Shown: piece by piece, positions 1 to 10,323 of the stretch
Layout of the letters: each line of letters starts with the position of its first letter
How positions within the stretch are numbered: the stretch's first letter is position 1
Assembly: GCA_037201625.1 (NCBI GenBank)
Contig: JBBCGR010000004.1
Location: 62,001 to 126,000, forward strand
DNA: 64,000 nt
Reading direction: 5' to 3'
From: JAMXLO01 sp037201625
Lineage (GTDB): Bacteria > Pseudomonadota > Alphaproteobacteria > Acetobacterales > Acetobacteraceae
Made by a program: the position numbers and the translations under genes
Notes under the pieces: generated by a model
Told to the model about the DNA's origin: nothing
Seen by the model: the letters and a program-made list of their open reading frames with translations, nothing else
Database searches by the model: none

Positions 1-510
1 CCAGTTGGAGGGCTCGGTCACGTCCTGCTTCACCACCAGGCCGCGGGCGGCGACGGTCGTGGCCTCGATGTCCTCGCCGTTGGTGCCGGTATTGCCGATA
101 TGCGGGAAGGTGAAGGTGATGATCTGGCCGGCATAGGACGGGTCGGTCAGCGTCTCCTGGTAGCCGGTCATGCCGGTGTTGAAGCAGATCTCGCCGACCG
201 GGGCGGGTGCTGCGGTATGCGCACCGAAGCCGCGCCCCCAGAACACCGCACCGTCCGCCAGCACGACCGCCGCCGTGGCGCCGGGCGGCGGCGCGTCACG
301 GTCCGCCGCTTCGGCCGGCGGCGCGACCGGGGCGGCCGACAGGTCCGAAAGCGTGAGGCCGGTGGCCGCGATCACCGCCGCCCAATGGCGCGACGGGACG
401 GAGCCGGCCTGTCGCCACTTGCGCACCGCCTCGGTCCCCACACCTGTCAGGTGGGCCGCAGCCTCGGCGCCGCCCAGGCGATCGATGATGGCATCTACGG
501 TCATGATCAT
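1..510 (-). CDS. carA: Carbamoyl-phosphate synthase small subunit, 5' part, with N-terminal HTH extension
   Basis: This is the start of the glutamine amidotransferase subunit that feeds ammonia to CarB for carbamoyl phosphate (arginine and pyrimidine synthesis). The frame is open to the window edge (170 codons). From about residue 75 it has the family N-terminus: VLADGAVFWGRGFGA, then EICFNTGMTGYQE and PHIGNTGTNGEDIE. Residues 3-60 are an in-frame extension that ordinary CarA lacks; it reads like a YdaS/Cro-type helix-turn-helix (LGGAEAAAHLTGVGTEAVRK, then a WRQAGSVPSRHW-like recognition segment). The start may be ATG 510 or ATG 504. There is no Shine-Dalgarno, and the best promoter places transcription start at the ATG, so translation may be leaderless. 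The catalytic glutaminase half lies outside the window. The CarA identity is firm; the role of the HTH is inference. Confidence 0.9.
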   Translation of the reverse strand, partial: MIMTVDAIIDRLGGAEAAAHLTGVGTEAVRKWRQAGSVPSRHWAAVIAATGLTLSDLSAAPVAPPAEAADRDAPPPGATAAVVLADGAVFWGRGFGAHTAAPAPVGEICFNTGMTGYQETLTDPSYAGQIITFTFPHIGNTGTNGEDIEATTVAARGLVVKQDVTEPSNW

Positions 511-516
511 GCGCCG

Positions 517-545
517 ACAATATGGGAAATGAATTCCGGATACAA
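517..545 (-). promoter_or_regulatory. Candidate carA promoter, possibly leaderless
   Basis: On the minus strand TTGTAT (-35, 545-540) and TATTGT (-10, 522-517) are 17 bases apart. Only six bases separate the -10 box from ATG 510, so transcription would begin at or next to the start codon. No Shine-Dalgarno lies upstream of the ATG. Read by eye; start site not measured. Confidence 0.45.
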
Positions 546-580
546 TCACAGGTCGGGGCGGCGGGAAATTTCTTCCGAAA

Positions 581-609
581 GATGACGGCCGCGTCACTTC
601 CCCTATAGT
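581..609 (+). promoter_or_regulatory. Candidate promoter for yqeY-dnaG-rpoD
   Basis: TATAGT at 604-609 is a good -10 hexamer. A weak -35 (GATGAC/ATGACG, 581-587) sits 16-17 bases upstream. This places the start near 616, about 23 bases before the yqeY ATG with its GGAGG. It would drive the yqeY-dnaG-rpoD run divergently from carA. Confidence 0.35.
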
Positions 610-638
610 AGAGGGCGTTTTTTTGTCGGAGGGTGCCA

Positions 639-1092
639 ATGGGCCTGCGCGAGCAGTTCAGCGACCAGCTCAAGGCCTCGATGAAGGCGGGCAATGCGGC
701 GCGCACCTCCACCTTGCGCATGATCCTGGCCCGGCTGAAGGATATCGACATCGCCGCACGTCCCAAGGGCATCGACCGCGTGCCGAGGAGGAGGTCGTGG
801 GCATGCTGCGCGGCATGGTGAAGTCGCGCCGCGAATCGGTGGAGATGTACCGGCAAGGCAAGCGGCAGGACCTGGTGGACAAGGAAGAAGCCGAGATCGC
901 CGTGATCGAGACGTTTCTCCCCCAGCAGATGGATGAGACGGCGATGGAACAGGCGGTGGTGCGGCGATCGCCGAAACCGGGGCCGCCAGCATCAAGGACA
1001 TGGGCAAGGTGATGGCGGCGCTGCGGGCCAGGCACGCGGCGACCCTCGACATGAGCAAGGCCGGCCCGATGGTGAAGGCGCGGCTCGCGTGA
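639..1092 (+). pseudogene. yqeY: GatB/YqeY domain protein, split by two frameshifts
   Basis: YqeY resembles the C-terminal tRNA-binding domain of GatB and is typically encoded next to dnaG. Read across three frames the gene gives a full-length (about 150 aa) family member: MGLREQFSDQLKASMKAGNA, then AEEEVVGMLRGMVKSRRES and IAVIETFLPQQMDE, ending in AETGAASIKDMGKVMAAL up to TGA 1090. One base appears to be missing near 777-786 and another near 955-968. The ATG at 639 follows GGAGG with a six-base gap; an in-frame GTG at 633 overlaps that GGAGG. Both breaks lie in otherwise well conserved sequence, so sequencing error is as likely as a real pseudogene. Confidence 0.75.
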
Positions 1093-1154
1093 TGGAGCTT
1101 CGTCGCCGCGGGCTGCCCCGGCTCAGGGGCGGACTCCAGCGAGGGATCGCCTAG

Positions 1155-3051
1155 GTGGCGCTGCCCGCCGGTTTCCTGGACGAGTTACGCGTCCGCACCC
1201 CGCTGGCGGCGGTCATCGGGCGGCGGGTGCGCCTCGCGCGGTCGGGGCGGCAATGGAAGGGCTGCTGCCCATTCCACGGCGAGAAGACGCCGAGCTTCTA
1301 TGTCTATGAGGACGGCCACTACCATTGCTTCGGCTGCGGCGCGCATGGCGATGCGATCGGCTTCGTCATGCAGTCGGAGGGCGCCGGCTTCATGGAGGCG
1401 GTGGAGCGGCTGGCGGCGGAGGCGGGGCTCGACGTGCCCAAGCCGTCGCCCGAGGTGGCGGAGGCGGAGCGCCGGCGGCTCGACCTGGCCGCCGTGCTGG
1501 AGGCGGCGCAGGAGAGCCATCATCGCCGCCTGTTCCTGCCGGAGGGCCGCCACGCGCTGGACTATCTGCGCGGCCGCGGCCTCACGGAGCAGACGATCCG
1601 GCGCTTCGGCCTGGGATGGTCGGGCGAGGGGCGGGGTGCCCTGGCGGCCGACCTCGCGCGTGCCGGGGTGATGCCGGAGCAGCTTGTCGATTGCGGATTG
1701 ATGCGGCGGGATGAGGAAACCGGTCGCACGTTCGATCTGTTCTTCAACCGCGTGATGTTTCCCATCCGCGATCGTCGCGGACGGGTCATCAGCTTCGGTG
1801 GCCGCATCATGGGTGACGGCCAGCCGAAATACGTCAACGGTCCGGAGACCGCGCTGTTCTCCAAGCGCCGCACGCTCTACGCGCTCGACCTGGCGCGGGA
1901 GGCGGTGCGGGGCGGCGCGTCGCTGGTGGTGGTCGAGGGGTATATGGATGTGATCGCGCTCGCGCAGGCCGGGATCGGCGGTGCCGTCGCGCCGCTGGGG
2001 ACGGCGCTGACCGAGGAGCAGCTCGAGGAGCTTTGGCGCCTCGCGCCGGCGCCGGTGCTGTGCTTCGACGGCGATGCCGCGGGCAGCCGTGCCGCGGCGC
2101 GCGCGGCCGAACTGGTCCTGCCGATGCTGGCGCCCGACCGCACGCTGCGGCTCGCGCGGCTGCCGGCCGGCGAGGACCCGGACACGCTGGTGCGGCGGCG
2201 GGGCGCGGATGGCATGCGCGGCGTGCTGGCCGCGGCCGTGCCGCTGGCCGATGCGCTGTACGACTTATTGCGGGAGGCCGGCGGCGATGCGACGCCGGAG
2301 CAACGTGCGGCGTTTCTTGGCCGGCTCGACCAGGCGGCCGGCCGCATCCCGGACAAGGCGCTGGCCGATGAGTACCGCGAGGTGTTGCGCGGCCGGTTCT
2401 ATGCCGCGCGCCGGCAGAATCGCGGCCGTCCAGGGGGATTGGGGTCGGGATTTGGATCGGGACGTGGGTCGCGTCATGCGTCGGGCGAGGGGGGGGGGCC
2501 AACGGCCGGGAAACCGCGCCGGCATGCGGGATGCGCCCATGGTCCGTGGCCTGCCTCGGCCGCGGCCCGAGAGCGGCAGCGTCATGACCGAGCGCCTGCG
2601 CATCCTCACGGCGATCCTGTTGCGCCACCCGGCGATCCTGCGCGACGTGGAGCACGCCTATGTCGGGCTGGAACTGCCGGAGCCACTGGCCGCGCTGCGA
2701 ACGGCGTTGCAGGCGTGGTCCGAGACGGCTGAAATCCTTGACTCTCACGCATTGATGTCCCACCTCACGCTTTCTGGATTACAGGCTGAGGCTGAGCAGG
2801 CTCTGGCGATGGTTCCCGTGCCGCTGCCGTCCTGCGCGTCTATGGCCGCGATGCCGGCGGAAGCAGAGGCTGGATGGTGGCACATATTCGGGTTCCTCAA
2901 CGTGCAACGGCTGGGTGAGGAAATCGCTTTGGCCGAAGCCGATTGCGCGCAGGACCTCACCCACCAGAGCCAGAACCGGCTGCTCGCGCTCAAGGCAGCG
3001 CTCATCAAGGTGACCAGCGGTGAGCCGGACGGGGTGGAGCTTGCTGCATAG
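1155..3051 (+). CDS. dnaG: DNA primase DnaG, frameshifted in the linker before the C-terminal domain
   Basis: DnaG makes the RNA primers for replication. The N-terminal zinc finger is intact (CCPFHGEKTPSFYV...YHCFGCGAHGD), followed by the Toprim core (VVVEGYMDVIALAQAG, CFDGDAAG). The first frame runs from GTG 1155 to a stop at 2732. The helicase-binding C-terminal domain (MTERLRILTAILLRHPAIL to 3051) continues one base out of phase. A run of ten Gs at 489-498 past position 2000 (2489-2498) lies in the low-complexity linker between the two. Removing one base restores a single primase of ordinary length (about 630 aa). Since primase is essential, an extra G in the read is the likeliest cause; slippage on the G tract is the alternative. 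The start follows GAGGG; rpoD begins 25 bases after the stop. Confidence 0.88.
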
Positions 3052-3076
3052 CATGGACGTAGGAGTTCGCTGAACG

Positions 3077-5044
<1,968 letters not shown>

Positions 5045-5063
5045 GGCCGGATAGGGCCTGTCC

Positions 5064-5123
5064 GGGACGACCGGGGCCGGGACGACCGGGGCCAGAACGA
5101 CCGAACCCGGGGCAACCGGACCC
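5064..5123. repeat. Tandem array, 15 bp x 4, behind rpoD
   Basis: Four consecutive 15-base units (5064-5078, 5079-5093, 5094-5108, 5109-5123). The first two are identical (GGGACGACCGGGGCC); the last two are diverged. The array begins 20 bases after the rpoD stop and lies between convergent rpoD and the aldo/keto reductase gene. No poly-T follows it, so it is not a standard terminator. Confidence 0.85.
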
Positions 5124-5145
5124 GGGATGAGGCGCCGGCAGGCCG

Positions 5146-6138
5146 TCACCGCTCGCTGTCCAACGAGGTCATGCCCTGCGCGGCGTAGCGCTCGCCGGCA
5201 GCGGCCCCCTTCGGCACCGCCCGCTCGATCGCCGCCAGGTCCTGCGCGTCCAGCGACACCTGCAGCGCACCCAGCGCCTCGGCCAGCCGGTCCCGACGCC
5301 GGGCGCCGACCAGCGGGATGATGTCGTCACCCTGCGCCGCCACCCAGGCGATCGCCAACTGCGCGACGCTCACGCCCTTCGCCTCCGCCACCTGCCGCAG
5401 CGCCTCGGCCAGGGCCAGGTTGGCGTCCAGGTTGGCGCCCTGGAACCGCGCCGCATGCTGGCGGAAATCGCCCGCGTCCTGTGCACCGCGCTGCCAATGC
5501 CCGCTGATCAGGCCGCGCGACAGCACGCCGTAGGCGGTGATGGCGATGCCCAGTTCGCGTGCCGCCGGCAGGATCGCGCCCTCGATGCCGCGCGAGAGCA
5601 GCGAGTACTCGATCTGGAGGTCGCAGATTGGATGCACCGCGGCGGCCCGGCGGAGGGTCTGCACGCCGACCTCGGACAGGCCGATGTGGCGGACATAGCC
5701 CGCCTGCACCATGTCGGCGATCGCGCCGACCGTGTCCTCGATCGGTACGTCGGGGTCGAGCCGCGCCGGGCGGTAGATGTCGATGTGGTCGACGCCGAGA
5801 CGCTGGAGCGAATAGCTCAGGAAGTTCTTGATGGCGGCCGGCCGGGCGTCGAAGCCCACCCAGCCGCCCGCCGGATCGCGCAGCCCGCCGAACTTCACGC
5901 TGAGCAGCACATCGTCGCGCGGTCGGCCGCGCAGCGCCTCGCCGATCAGCATCTCGTTGTGGCCCATGCCGTAGAAATCGCCGGTGTCGAGCAGGGTGAC
6001 GCCGGCCTCCAGCGCGGCGTGGATGGTGGCGATGCTCTCCTGCCGGTCCGAGGGACCGTACGCGCCGGACATGCCCATCGTGCCGAGGCCGATGGCAGAG
6101 ACCCATGGGCCCTGCCTGCCGAGTTGGCGCTGCTGCAT
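5146..6138 (-). CDS. Aldo/keto reductase
   Basis: A 330-residue NADPH-dependent oxidoreductase of the AKR superfamily. It has LGTMGMSGAYGP at the N-terminus, the catalytic Asp/Tyr in LLDTGDFYGMGHNE, the Lys in LSVKFGG, and the cofactor-binding C-terminal half (IPLVGARRRDRL). The stretch that often reads DLYYQHRVDP is DIYRPARLDP here, so the usual catalytic His is Ala, a variant I recognise as a distinct subfamily. ATG 6138 was chosen because AGGAG lies nine bases upstream on the minus strand; longer in-frame starts exist at 6162 and 6216. Substrate unknown. Confidence 0.85.
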   Translation of the reverse strand: MQQRQLGRQGPWVSAIGLGTMGMSGAYGPSDRQESIATIHAALEAGVTLLDTGDFYGMGHNEMLIGEALRGRPRDDVLLSVKFGGLRDPAGGWVGFDARPAAIKNFLSYSLQRLGVDHIDIYRPARLDPDVPIEDTVGAIADMVQAGYVRHIGLSEVGVQTLRRAAAVHPICDLQIEYSLLSRGIEGAILPAARELGIAITAYGVLSRGLISGHWQRGAQDAGDFRQHAARFQGANLDANLALAEALRQVAEAKGVSVAQLAIAWVAAQGDDIIPLVGARRRDRLAEALGALQVSLDAQDLAAIERAVPKGAAAGERYAAQGMTSLDSER

Positions 6139-6305
6139 GCGAGCGATCTCCTGATGGTTCATCCCGTAGGACGGGGGCGGCTGGAACGCTTGTGCGCAGC
6201 GTCCACCATTGGCCAAATCCCGCCGTCAGCCTTCTCTTGACCCCACCGGCGGAGCATGGCGTCTTGCCGGGACTGAGAAAACCAGATGCCGGGGGACGGC
6301 AGGGC

Positions 6306-6863
6306 ATGGAACCGGTCGCACGTGTCACCGTGACGGTGACGTTTCTGCGGATGGATCGGCCACCGGCCGGTCCTTCGCCTGGGCTGCCGACCAATTACCA
6401 GGTGGTGGCGGTCCAGTCGCCCACCGTCGGCTTCTATCGCTACCTCTATAACACGGTGGGCGCCGACTATGTCTGGTGGCTGCGCCGCACCATGCCCGAC
6501 CAGGACGTGGCGATGCTGCTGCGCGACCCGACGGTGTCGATCAACGTGCTGTACAGCGGCGGCCAGCCGGCCGGCTTCTTCGAACTGGACGGCCGCGGCT
6601 GGCCGGACATGAACCTGAGCTATTTCGGCCTGATGCCGCATGCGATCGGCGCCGGCGTGGGCTTCCCGTTCCTGCGCAGCGCGGTCGATGCGGCCTGGCG
6701 CACCGGGCCGCGCGGCGTGACGGTGAACACCTGCACGGCCGACCATCCACGCGCCTTGCCCACCTACCTGCGCGCCGGCTTCCGCACGCTGCGCCAGGTG
6801 CGCGAGGTGTGGAACGTGCCGCTGCGCCTCGGCATGCGGATTCCGGAGCGGCTGCTGGGCTAG
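6306..6863 (+). CDS. GNAT-family acetyltransferase
   Basis: A 185-residue protein with the GNAT fold pattern: VWWLRRTMPDQDVAMLLRDP, then a beta strand with INVLYSGGQPAGFFELD, LSYFGLMPHAIGAGVGFPFL (acetyl-CoA loop region) and TCTADHPRALPTYLRAGFR, typical of the C-terminal strands. It would transfer an acyl group from acyl-CoA to an unknown acceptor. ATG 6306 follows a GA-rich stretch. It diverges from the aldo/keto reductase gene. Its TAG stop is the first triplet of a family A repeat. Confidence 0.8.
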   Translation: MEPVARVTVTVTFLRMDRPPAGPSPGLPTNYQVVAVQSPTVGFYRYLYNTVGADYVWWLRRTMPDQDVAMLLRDPTVSINVLYSGGQPAGFFELDGRGWPDMNLSYFGLMPHAIGAGVGFPFLRSAVDAAWRTGPRGVTVNTCTADHPRALPTYLRAGFRTLRQVREVWNVPLRLGMRIPERLLG

Positions 6864-6965
6864 AGCGTGATCCGTACAGGTGGAATCACCGGAGCGGTGA
6901 ATCACGCTCTCAGACAACGCGCTGGAGCGGATTCCGTGAGCCTGCACGAACGGAATCTGCTCTAG
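6861..6965. repeat. Family A composite palindrome, copy 1 (complete)
   Basis: Two linked inverted repeats. IR1 (6862-6910) has perfect 10-base arms AGAGCGTGAT / ATCACGCTCT around GGTG..CACC..GGTG. IR2 (about 6923-6965) has 13-base arms GAGCGGATTCCGT / ACGGAATCTGCTC with one mismatch. The linker is CAGACAACGC. Both outer ends read CTAG. The upstream CTAG contains the TAG stop of the acetyltransferase gene. It lies between convergent genes. Confidence 0.9.
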
Positions 6966-7131
6966 CGCCGGCGGAGGCCGTGGCACACGCCGACCCGGCA
7001 CGCCGCCGGGCGCGTGGTCCGGCTTTCCCCGCTCGCCGTCATTGCCGCGCAGGCGGCGACCCGGCGCGGCGGCGTTCGCCCGCATGTGCCCGCGGCGTGG
7101 CCCGCATCCCCGGGCGGCGCGGCCCGCCCCG

Positions 7132-9159
7132 TCAGTCGAGTGCCACGTCATGGCGCGGCCGGCCCCAGTTGGCGGCCGCTGCGGTACAGCGCGCGACGTC
7201 CTCCTCCAGCATCAGGCCCTGCGCCACCAGTTCCCGGGCGGCCGCGGTGATCGCGGCGACATAGGCGGCCTTGTCGGGATAGCGCTCCAGGATCGCGGGC
7301 CGCGGATCGCCGGTCATCCGCCGCTCCTGCGGCGTCTCCGGGAACGGGATGTAGCTGCCCTCGAACCGGAACTGCGCGCCGTGGCCATAGCCGCGGCCGC
7401 GCAGGTTCCAGCCGGTATAGGTGCCGAGCGGGGCCGCGACCATCGGCGCGCGCACGCCGGGCACGTCGTTGCCGTCGGCATCCACCGCAGGCACCAGCAC
7501 GGTGTAGTGCTGGCCCGGCGCATCCGGCGTGTTGCCGCCCGGCACCGGGACGGGAGGCTCGCGCAGGATGCCGCGCTCCACGTCGGGGCCGAAATCCAGC
7601 AGCGGCAGCGCGTTGGCCGAGGCGGGGGTCGCCACCCCGGGGATCGCGGGGAACCGCCGCCGCCAGTCCGCCGCAGCGACCAGCGTGCCGTCGGCGCGCG
7701 TCGGGATGCGGCTGGCCGGCGGCGGTATGAAGTCGGTCGCCCAGCGGTCCATCGCGTCCATGTTGGCCCGGAAGAACATCGAGGTGGACACGACGTTGGA
7801 GAAGTTCTGTGCCGGCCCGCGCGACGGCGGCTTCGGCAGCGGATCGGCGAAGTGCTGCGAACTCGACCAGCAATAGACGCGCACCGTGTCGGGCTGCGCC
7901 AGGTCGTTGCCCTGCGTGTCGGTATGCGCGAGCGAGCCGCGCCGCACCCAGTATTCCGTCGCCGTCTGCGTGTGGAACACCAGAGGATCGGTGTCCGGCC
8001 GCTTCAGGATCGCATCCTGCTTGCCGGTCAGGCGGTCGGTGGACCAGGCGTAGGAGAACGGGAAGCTGTCGGCGACGTTGAAATGGTCCTCGTATTGCTG
8101 GCCACCCGAGACGATCGGGCTGGCGAAACGGTGGTTCAGCCATTTGCGTCCGGCGCCGGCGACATGCGGCAGCACGCCGTCGAACACGCGCCGTCCGGCG
8201 GCATCGGCGTTGTAGCCGCGATAGACGAAGTCGCGCAGGCAGCGGCCGGTCTGCGAGCGGCCCCAGGCATAGGCCTTCTCCGCGCCGCCGAGCGGGTTGG
8301 ACCCGGAGCGGTCGTATTTCAGGAAGCTGATGAAGTCGCGCACCGCGACATGCCCCAGCCCGTGCACCAGCGGGTCCTTGGCCGTATACACGAGTTCATG
8401 GATCCACCCGGGCCGGAATCCGGCCGGCAGGAAGATGTGCCGGTCGGACGGCACCACGGCGCGCTCGGCCGATTGCATCTCGCCGCCGACGCCCGCCTCC
8501 ACCGCGGCGAAGCGCCATTGGTCGGGCGGGATCACCTCGGGCGTGTCGTACGGATAGCGCCGGCGCGTCAGCACGGCCTCGCGCGTGTCGAGCGAGACGG
8601 TCGCGTAGGAATGCGCGGCGATCCGCCCGCTGAGCGGGAAGCAGGTGACGCCCGACGCCTCGGCAATGTACTCGACGCGGATGCGCCCGGTGATCGGCGC
8701 GCCGTTGTCGGTGGCGACCGGCACATCGAGCACCATGCGCCCGTCGCCCGGCAGCATGTCGCCCTCCCAGGCGAGCCAGGCAACCGTGTAGCCGCGACGC
8801 ATGAAGAAGCCATTGCCCGCATGCGCCAGTGTGATCGGCGCGTTGCTGTGCGGCGCGTCGTTGTAGAATTGCAGCGCGCGCTTATGGCCGCGATTGCCGT
8901 AGTCGTAGAACACCCGCCGGTTGCCCCGCTCCATCTCGCGCGGCTTCAGGATCATGAAGTCGGCGGCGAAGTGCACCAGTCCGTTCCCGTCGACCGGCGC
9001 CTTGTCGAGGTCGACCACGTCGCGCTGTGCCGCGGCATGCGGGTCGACGGCGAAATGCGCCCGCCCGGACAGGCGTTCATAGCTGCCCGTATCGCCGAAG
9101 GCGTGGTCGTCGGCGAATGGCACGCGGTCATCGATCCGCAACTCGATCCGATTGGTCAT
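7132..9159 (-). CDS. Alpha/beta hydrolase domain protein (large)
   Basis: A 675-residue protein I recognise as the alpha/beta-hydrolase-domain family now in Pfam as Abhydrolase_10. Visible features are FFMRRGYTVAWLAWEGD (oxyanion-region strand), AYAWGRSQTGRCLRDFVYRG (nucleophile elbow G-x-S-x-T-G, Ser in GRSQTG), a FDGVLPHVAGAGR segment and a C-terminal YVAAITAAARELVAQGLMLEED helix with a trailing DVARCTAAA. No signal peptide is evident, so it should be cytoplasmic. Substrate unknown. Family homologues are common beside CoA-dependent catabolic genes, but here it stands alone. Confidence 0.75.
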   Translation of the reverse strand: MTNRIELRIDDRVPFADDHAFGDTGSYERLSGRAHFAVDPHAAAQRDVVDLDKAPVDGNGLVHFAADFMILKPREMERGNRRVFYDYGNRGHKRALQFYNDAPHSNAPITLAHAGNGFFMRRGYTVAWLAWEGDMLPGDGRMVLDVPVATDNGAPITGRIRVEYIAEASGVTCFPLSGRIAAHSYATVSLDTREAVLTRRRYPYDTPEVIPPDQWRFAAVEAGVGGEMQSAERAVVPSDRHIFLPAGFRPGWIHELVYTAKDPLVHGLGHVAVRDFISFLKYDRSGSNPLGGAEKAYAWGRSQTGRCLRDFVYRGYNADAAGRRVFDGVLPHVAGAGRKWLNHRFASPIVSGGQQYEDHFNVADSFPFSYAWSTDRLTGKQDAILKRPDTDPLVFHTQTATEYWVRRGSLAHTDTQGNDLAQPDTVRVYCWSSSQHFADPLPKPPSRGPAQNFSNVVSTSMFFRANMDAMDRWATDFIPPPASRIPTRADGTLVAAADWRRRFPAIPGVATPASANALPLLDFGPDVERGILREPPVPVPGGNTPDAPGQHYTVLVPAVDADGNDVPGVRAPMVAAPLGTYTGWNLRGRGYGHGAQFRFEGSYIPFPETPQERRMTGDPRPAILERYPDKAAYVAAITAAARELVAQGLMLEEDVARCTAAAANWGRPRHDVALD

Positions 9160-9236
9160 GCACGCATCCCTGCGATGGCGGTCACTGGAGAGGCGGCATC
9201 ACTGTGGCGGCGGCTCATGGGACCGGCAAGGTGGGC

Positions 9237-9668
9237 TCAACTCCCGGCCTCGATCCATGACCACGCACGCACCGCTTCCGGCGCCCGTCCGATCGGCGCC
9301 TCCGGCATGTGCGGGGCCGGTGCGTTCGCCATGCGCAGCGTCAGGACCAGGGCGACATGCTCGCGATCCACCCGCACCGCCTTGTCGGCCACACGCGGCA
9401 TCGGCATCCCCGCCCTGTTGCAGTACGAGATCAGGATCGCACCCAGCGCCTCGGCGCGCACCACGAACACGCGCGTCGACGTCAGTTCGCCATAGGTCAC
9501 CTCCAGCGTGCCGTCGCGCGGATTGCAGCGCACGGATTGCGGCGTCATCGGCGGCAGGCCGAACGCCTGCGCCGAATTGGGCGACCATTGCAGCGCCAGC
9601 CGCAGGGCCCGCAGGTCGAACTCGATCTCACGCCGGTCGGTGATCGCCACGACGGCCACCCCTGTCAC
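9237..9668 (-). CDS. Conserved-looking hypothetical protein
   Basis: A 143-residue protein I do not recognise. It begins with a short hydrophobic stretch (VTGVAVVAIT) and continues with LRLALQWSPNSAQAFGLPP, a strand-rich middle (GTLEVTYGELTSTRVFVVRAEALG) and a DREHVALVLTLRMAN strand. The start is GTG 9668; no in-frame ATG lies between it and the upstream stop. The coding look (third-position GC, protein-like composition) is convincing. No function proposed. Confidence 0.5.
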   Translation of the reverse strand: MTGVAVVAITDRREIEFDLRALRLALQWSPNSAQAFGLPPMTPQSVRCNPRDGTLEVTYGELTSTRVFVVRAEALGAILISYCNRAGMPMPRVADKAVRVDREHVALVLTLRMANAPAPHMPEAPIGRAPEAVRAWSWIEAGS

Positions 9669-9719
9669 GACGGCGAGTGTCGCAGACAGAGGTGAAGCGG
9701 CGGTAAACCCGAGGTCCGC

Positions 9720-10157
9720 TCAGGCCGATCCGGCCACGTACGCCTTCAGGCTGTCGACCTCGTCTTCCTGCTCCATGATGCGGGCCTTCACGACGTCGCC
9801 GATGCTCACGAGGCCCACCAGCACATCCGACTCGGTCACCGGCATATGGCGGAACCGGCCCACGGTCATCATCGTCATCGCCTCCGCCACGGTGGTGTGG
9901 GGATGCGCGACCTGCAGCGCCCGCGTCATCAGTTGCCCCGCCGACATTTCCAGCGCGCGTGCCCCGTTGGCCGCGAGGCAACGCACGATGTCGCGCTCGC
10001 TGACAATGCCGAGAAGTTGCTCGGCGCGGTCGACCACCAGCACGGCGCCGATGCGGTGCTCCGCCAGCACGTCCACCACGCCGGCAATCGTCGCCGTGGG
10101 GTCGACCGTGGTGACCTGATAGCCCTTGTGCTTGAGGATTGCGGCAACCGTGGTCAT
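9720..10157 (-). CDS. CBS-domain pair protein
   Basis: A 145-residue stand-alone Bateman module. The first CBS motif is ATIAGVVDVLAEHRIGAVLVVD...LLGIVSERDIVRCLA. The second is TTVAEAMTMMTVGRFRHMPVTES...LVGLVSIGDVVKARI. Such proteins bind adenine nucleotides and act as energy or redox sensors; no partner is visible here. ATG 10157 has AAGGAG seven bases upstream. The upstream region (10158-10325) holds two inverted repeats. Confidence 0.88.
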   Translation of the reverse strand: MTTVAAILKHKGYQVTTVDPTATIAGVVDVLAEHRIGAVLVVDRAEQLLGIVSERDIVRCLAANGARALEMSAGQLMTRALQVAHPHTTVAEAMTMMTVGRFRHMPVTESDVLVGLVSIGDVVKARIMEQEDEVDSLKAYVAGSA

Positions 10158-10223
10158 GGCCTCGCTCCTTGGCTGGGGCCGGGCGGACCACGATCCGGGT
10201 CGGTCGTATCGCCTTGCCGGATC

Positions 10224-10299
10224 GATCACCCGCGCGGCGTTTCAACGCGGGTGATCATGCGCCGCAGGGCAGTGCACATGCAAATTCTTGCTGTGCACT
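10224..10299. repeat. Two inverted repeats upstream of the CBS gene
   Basis: GATCACCCGCG (10224-10234) pairs perfectly with CGCGGGTGATC (10246-10256) across an 11-base loop. AGTGCAC (10271-10277) pairs with GTGCACT (10293-10299). They lie 67 and about 114 bases before the CBS start and could be operators or transcript structures. No poly-T follows either on the minus strand. Confidence 0.5.
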
Positions 10300-10323
10300 G
10301 CACAAAACTCTGCGCGACCGGTG

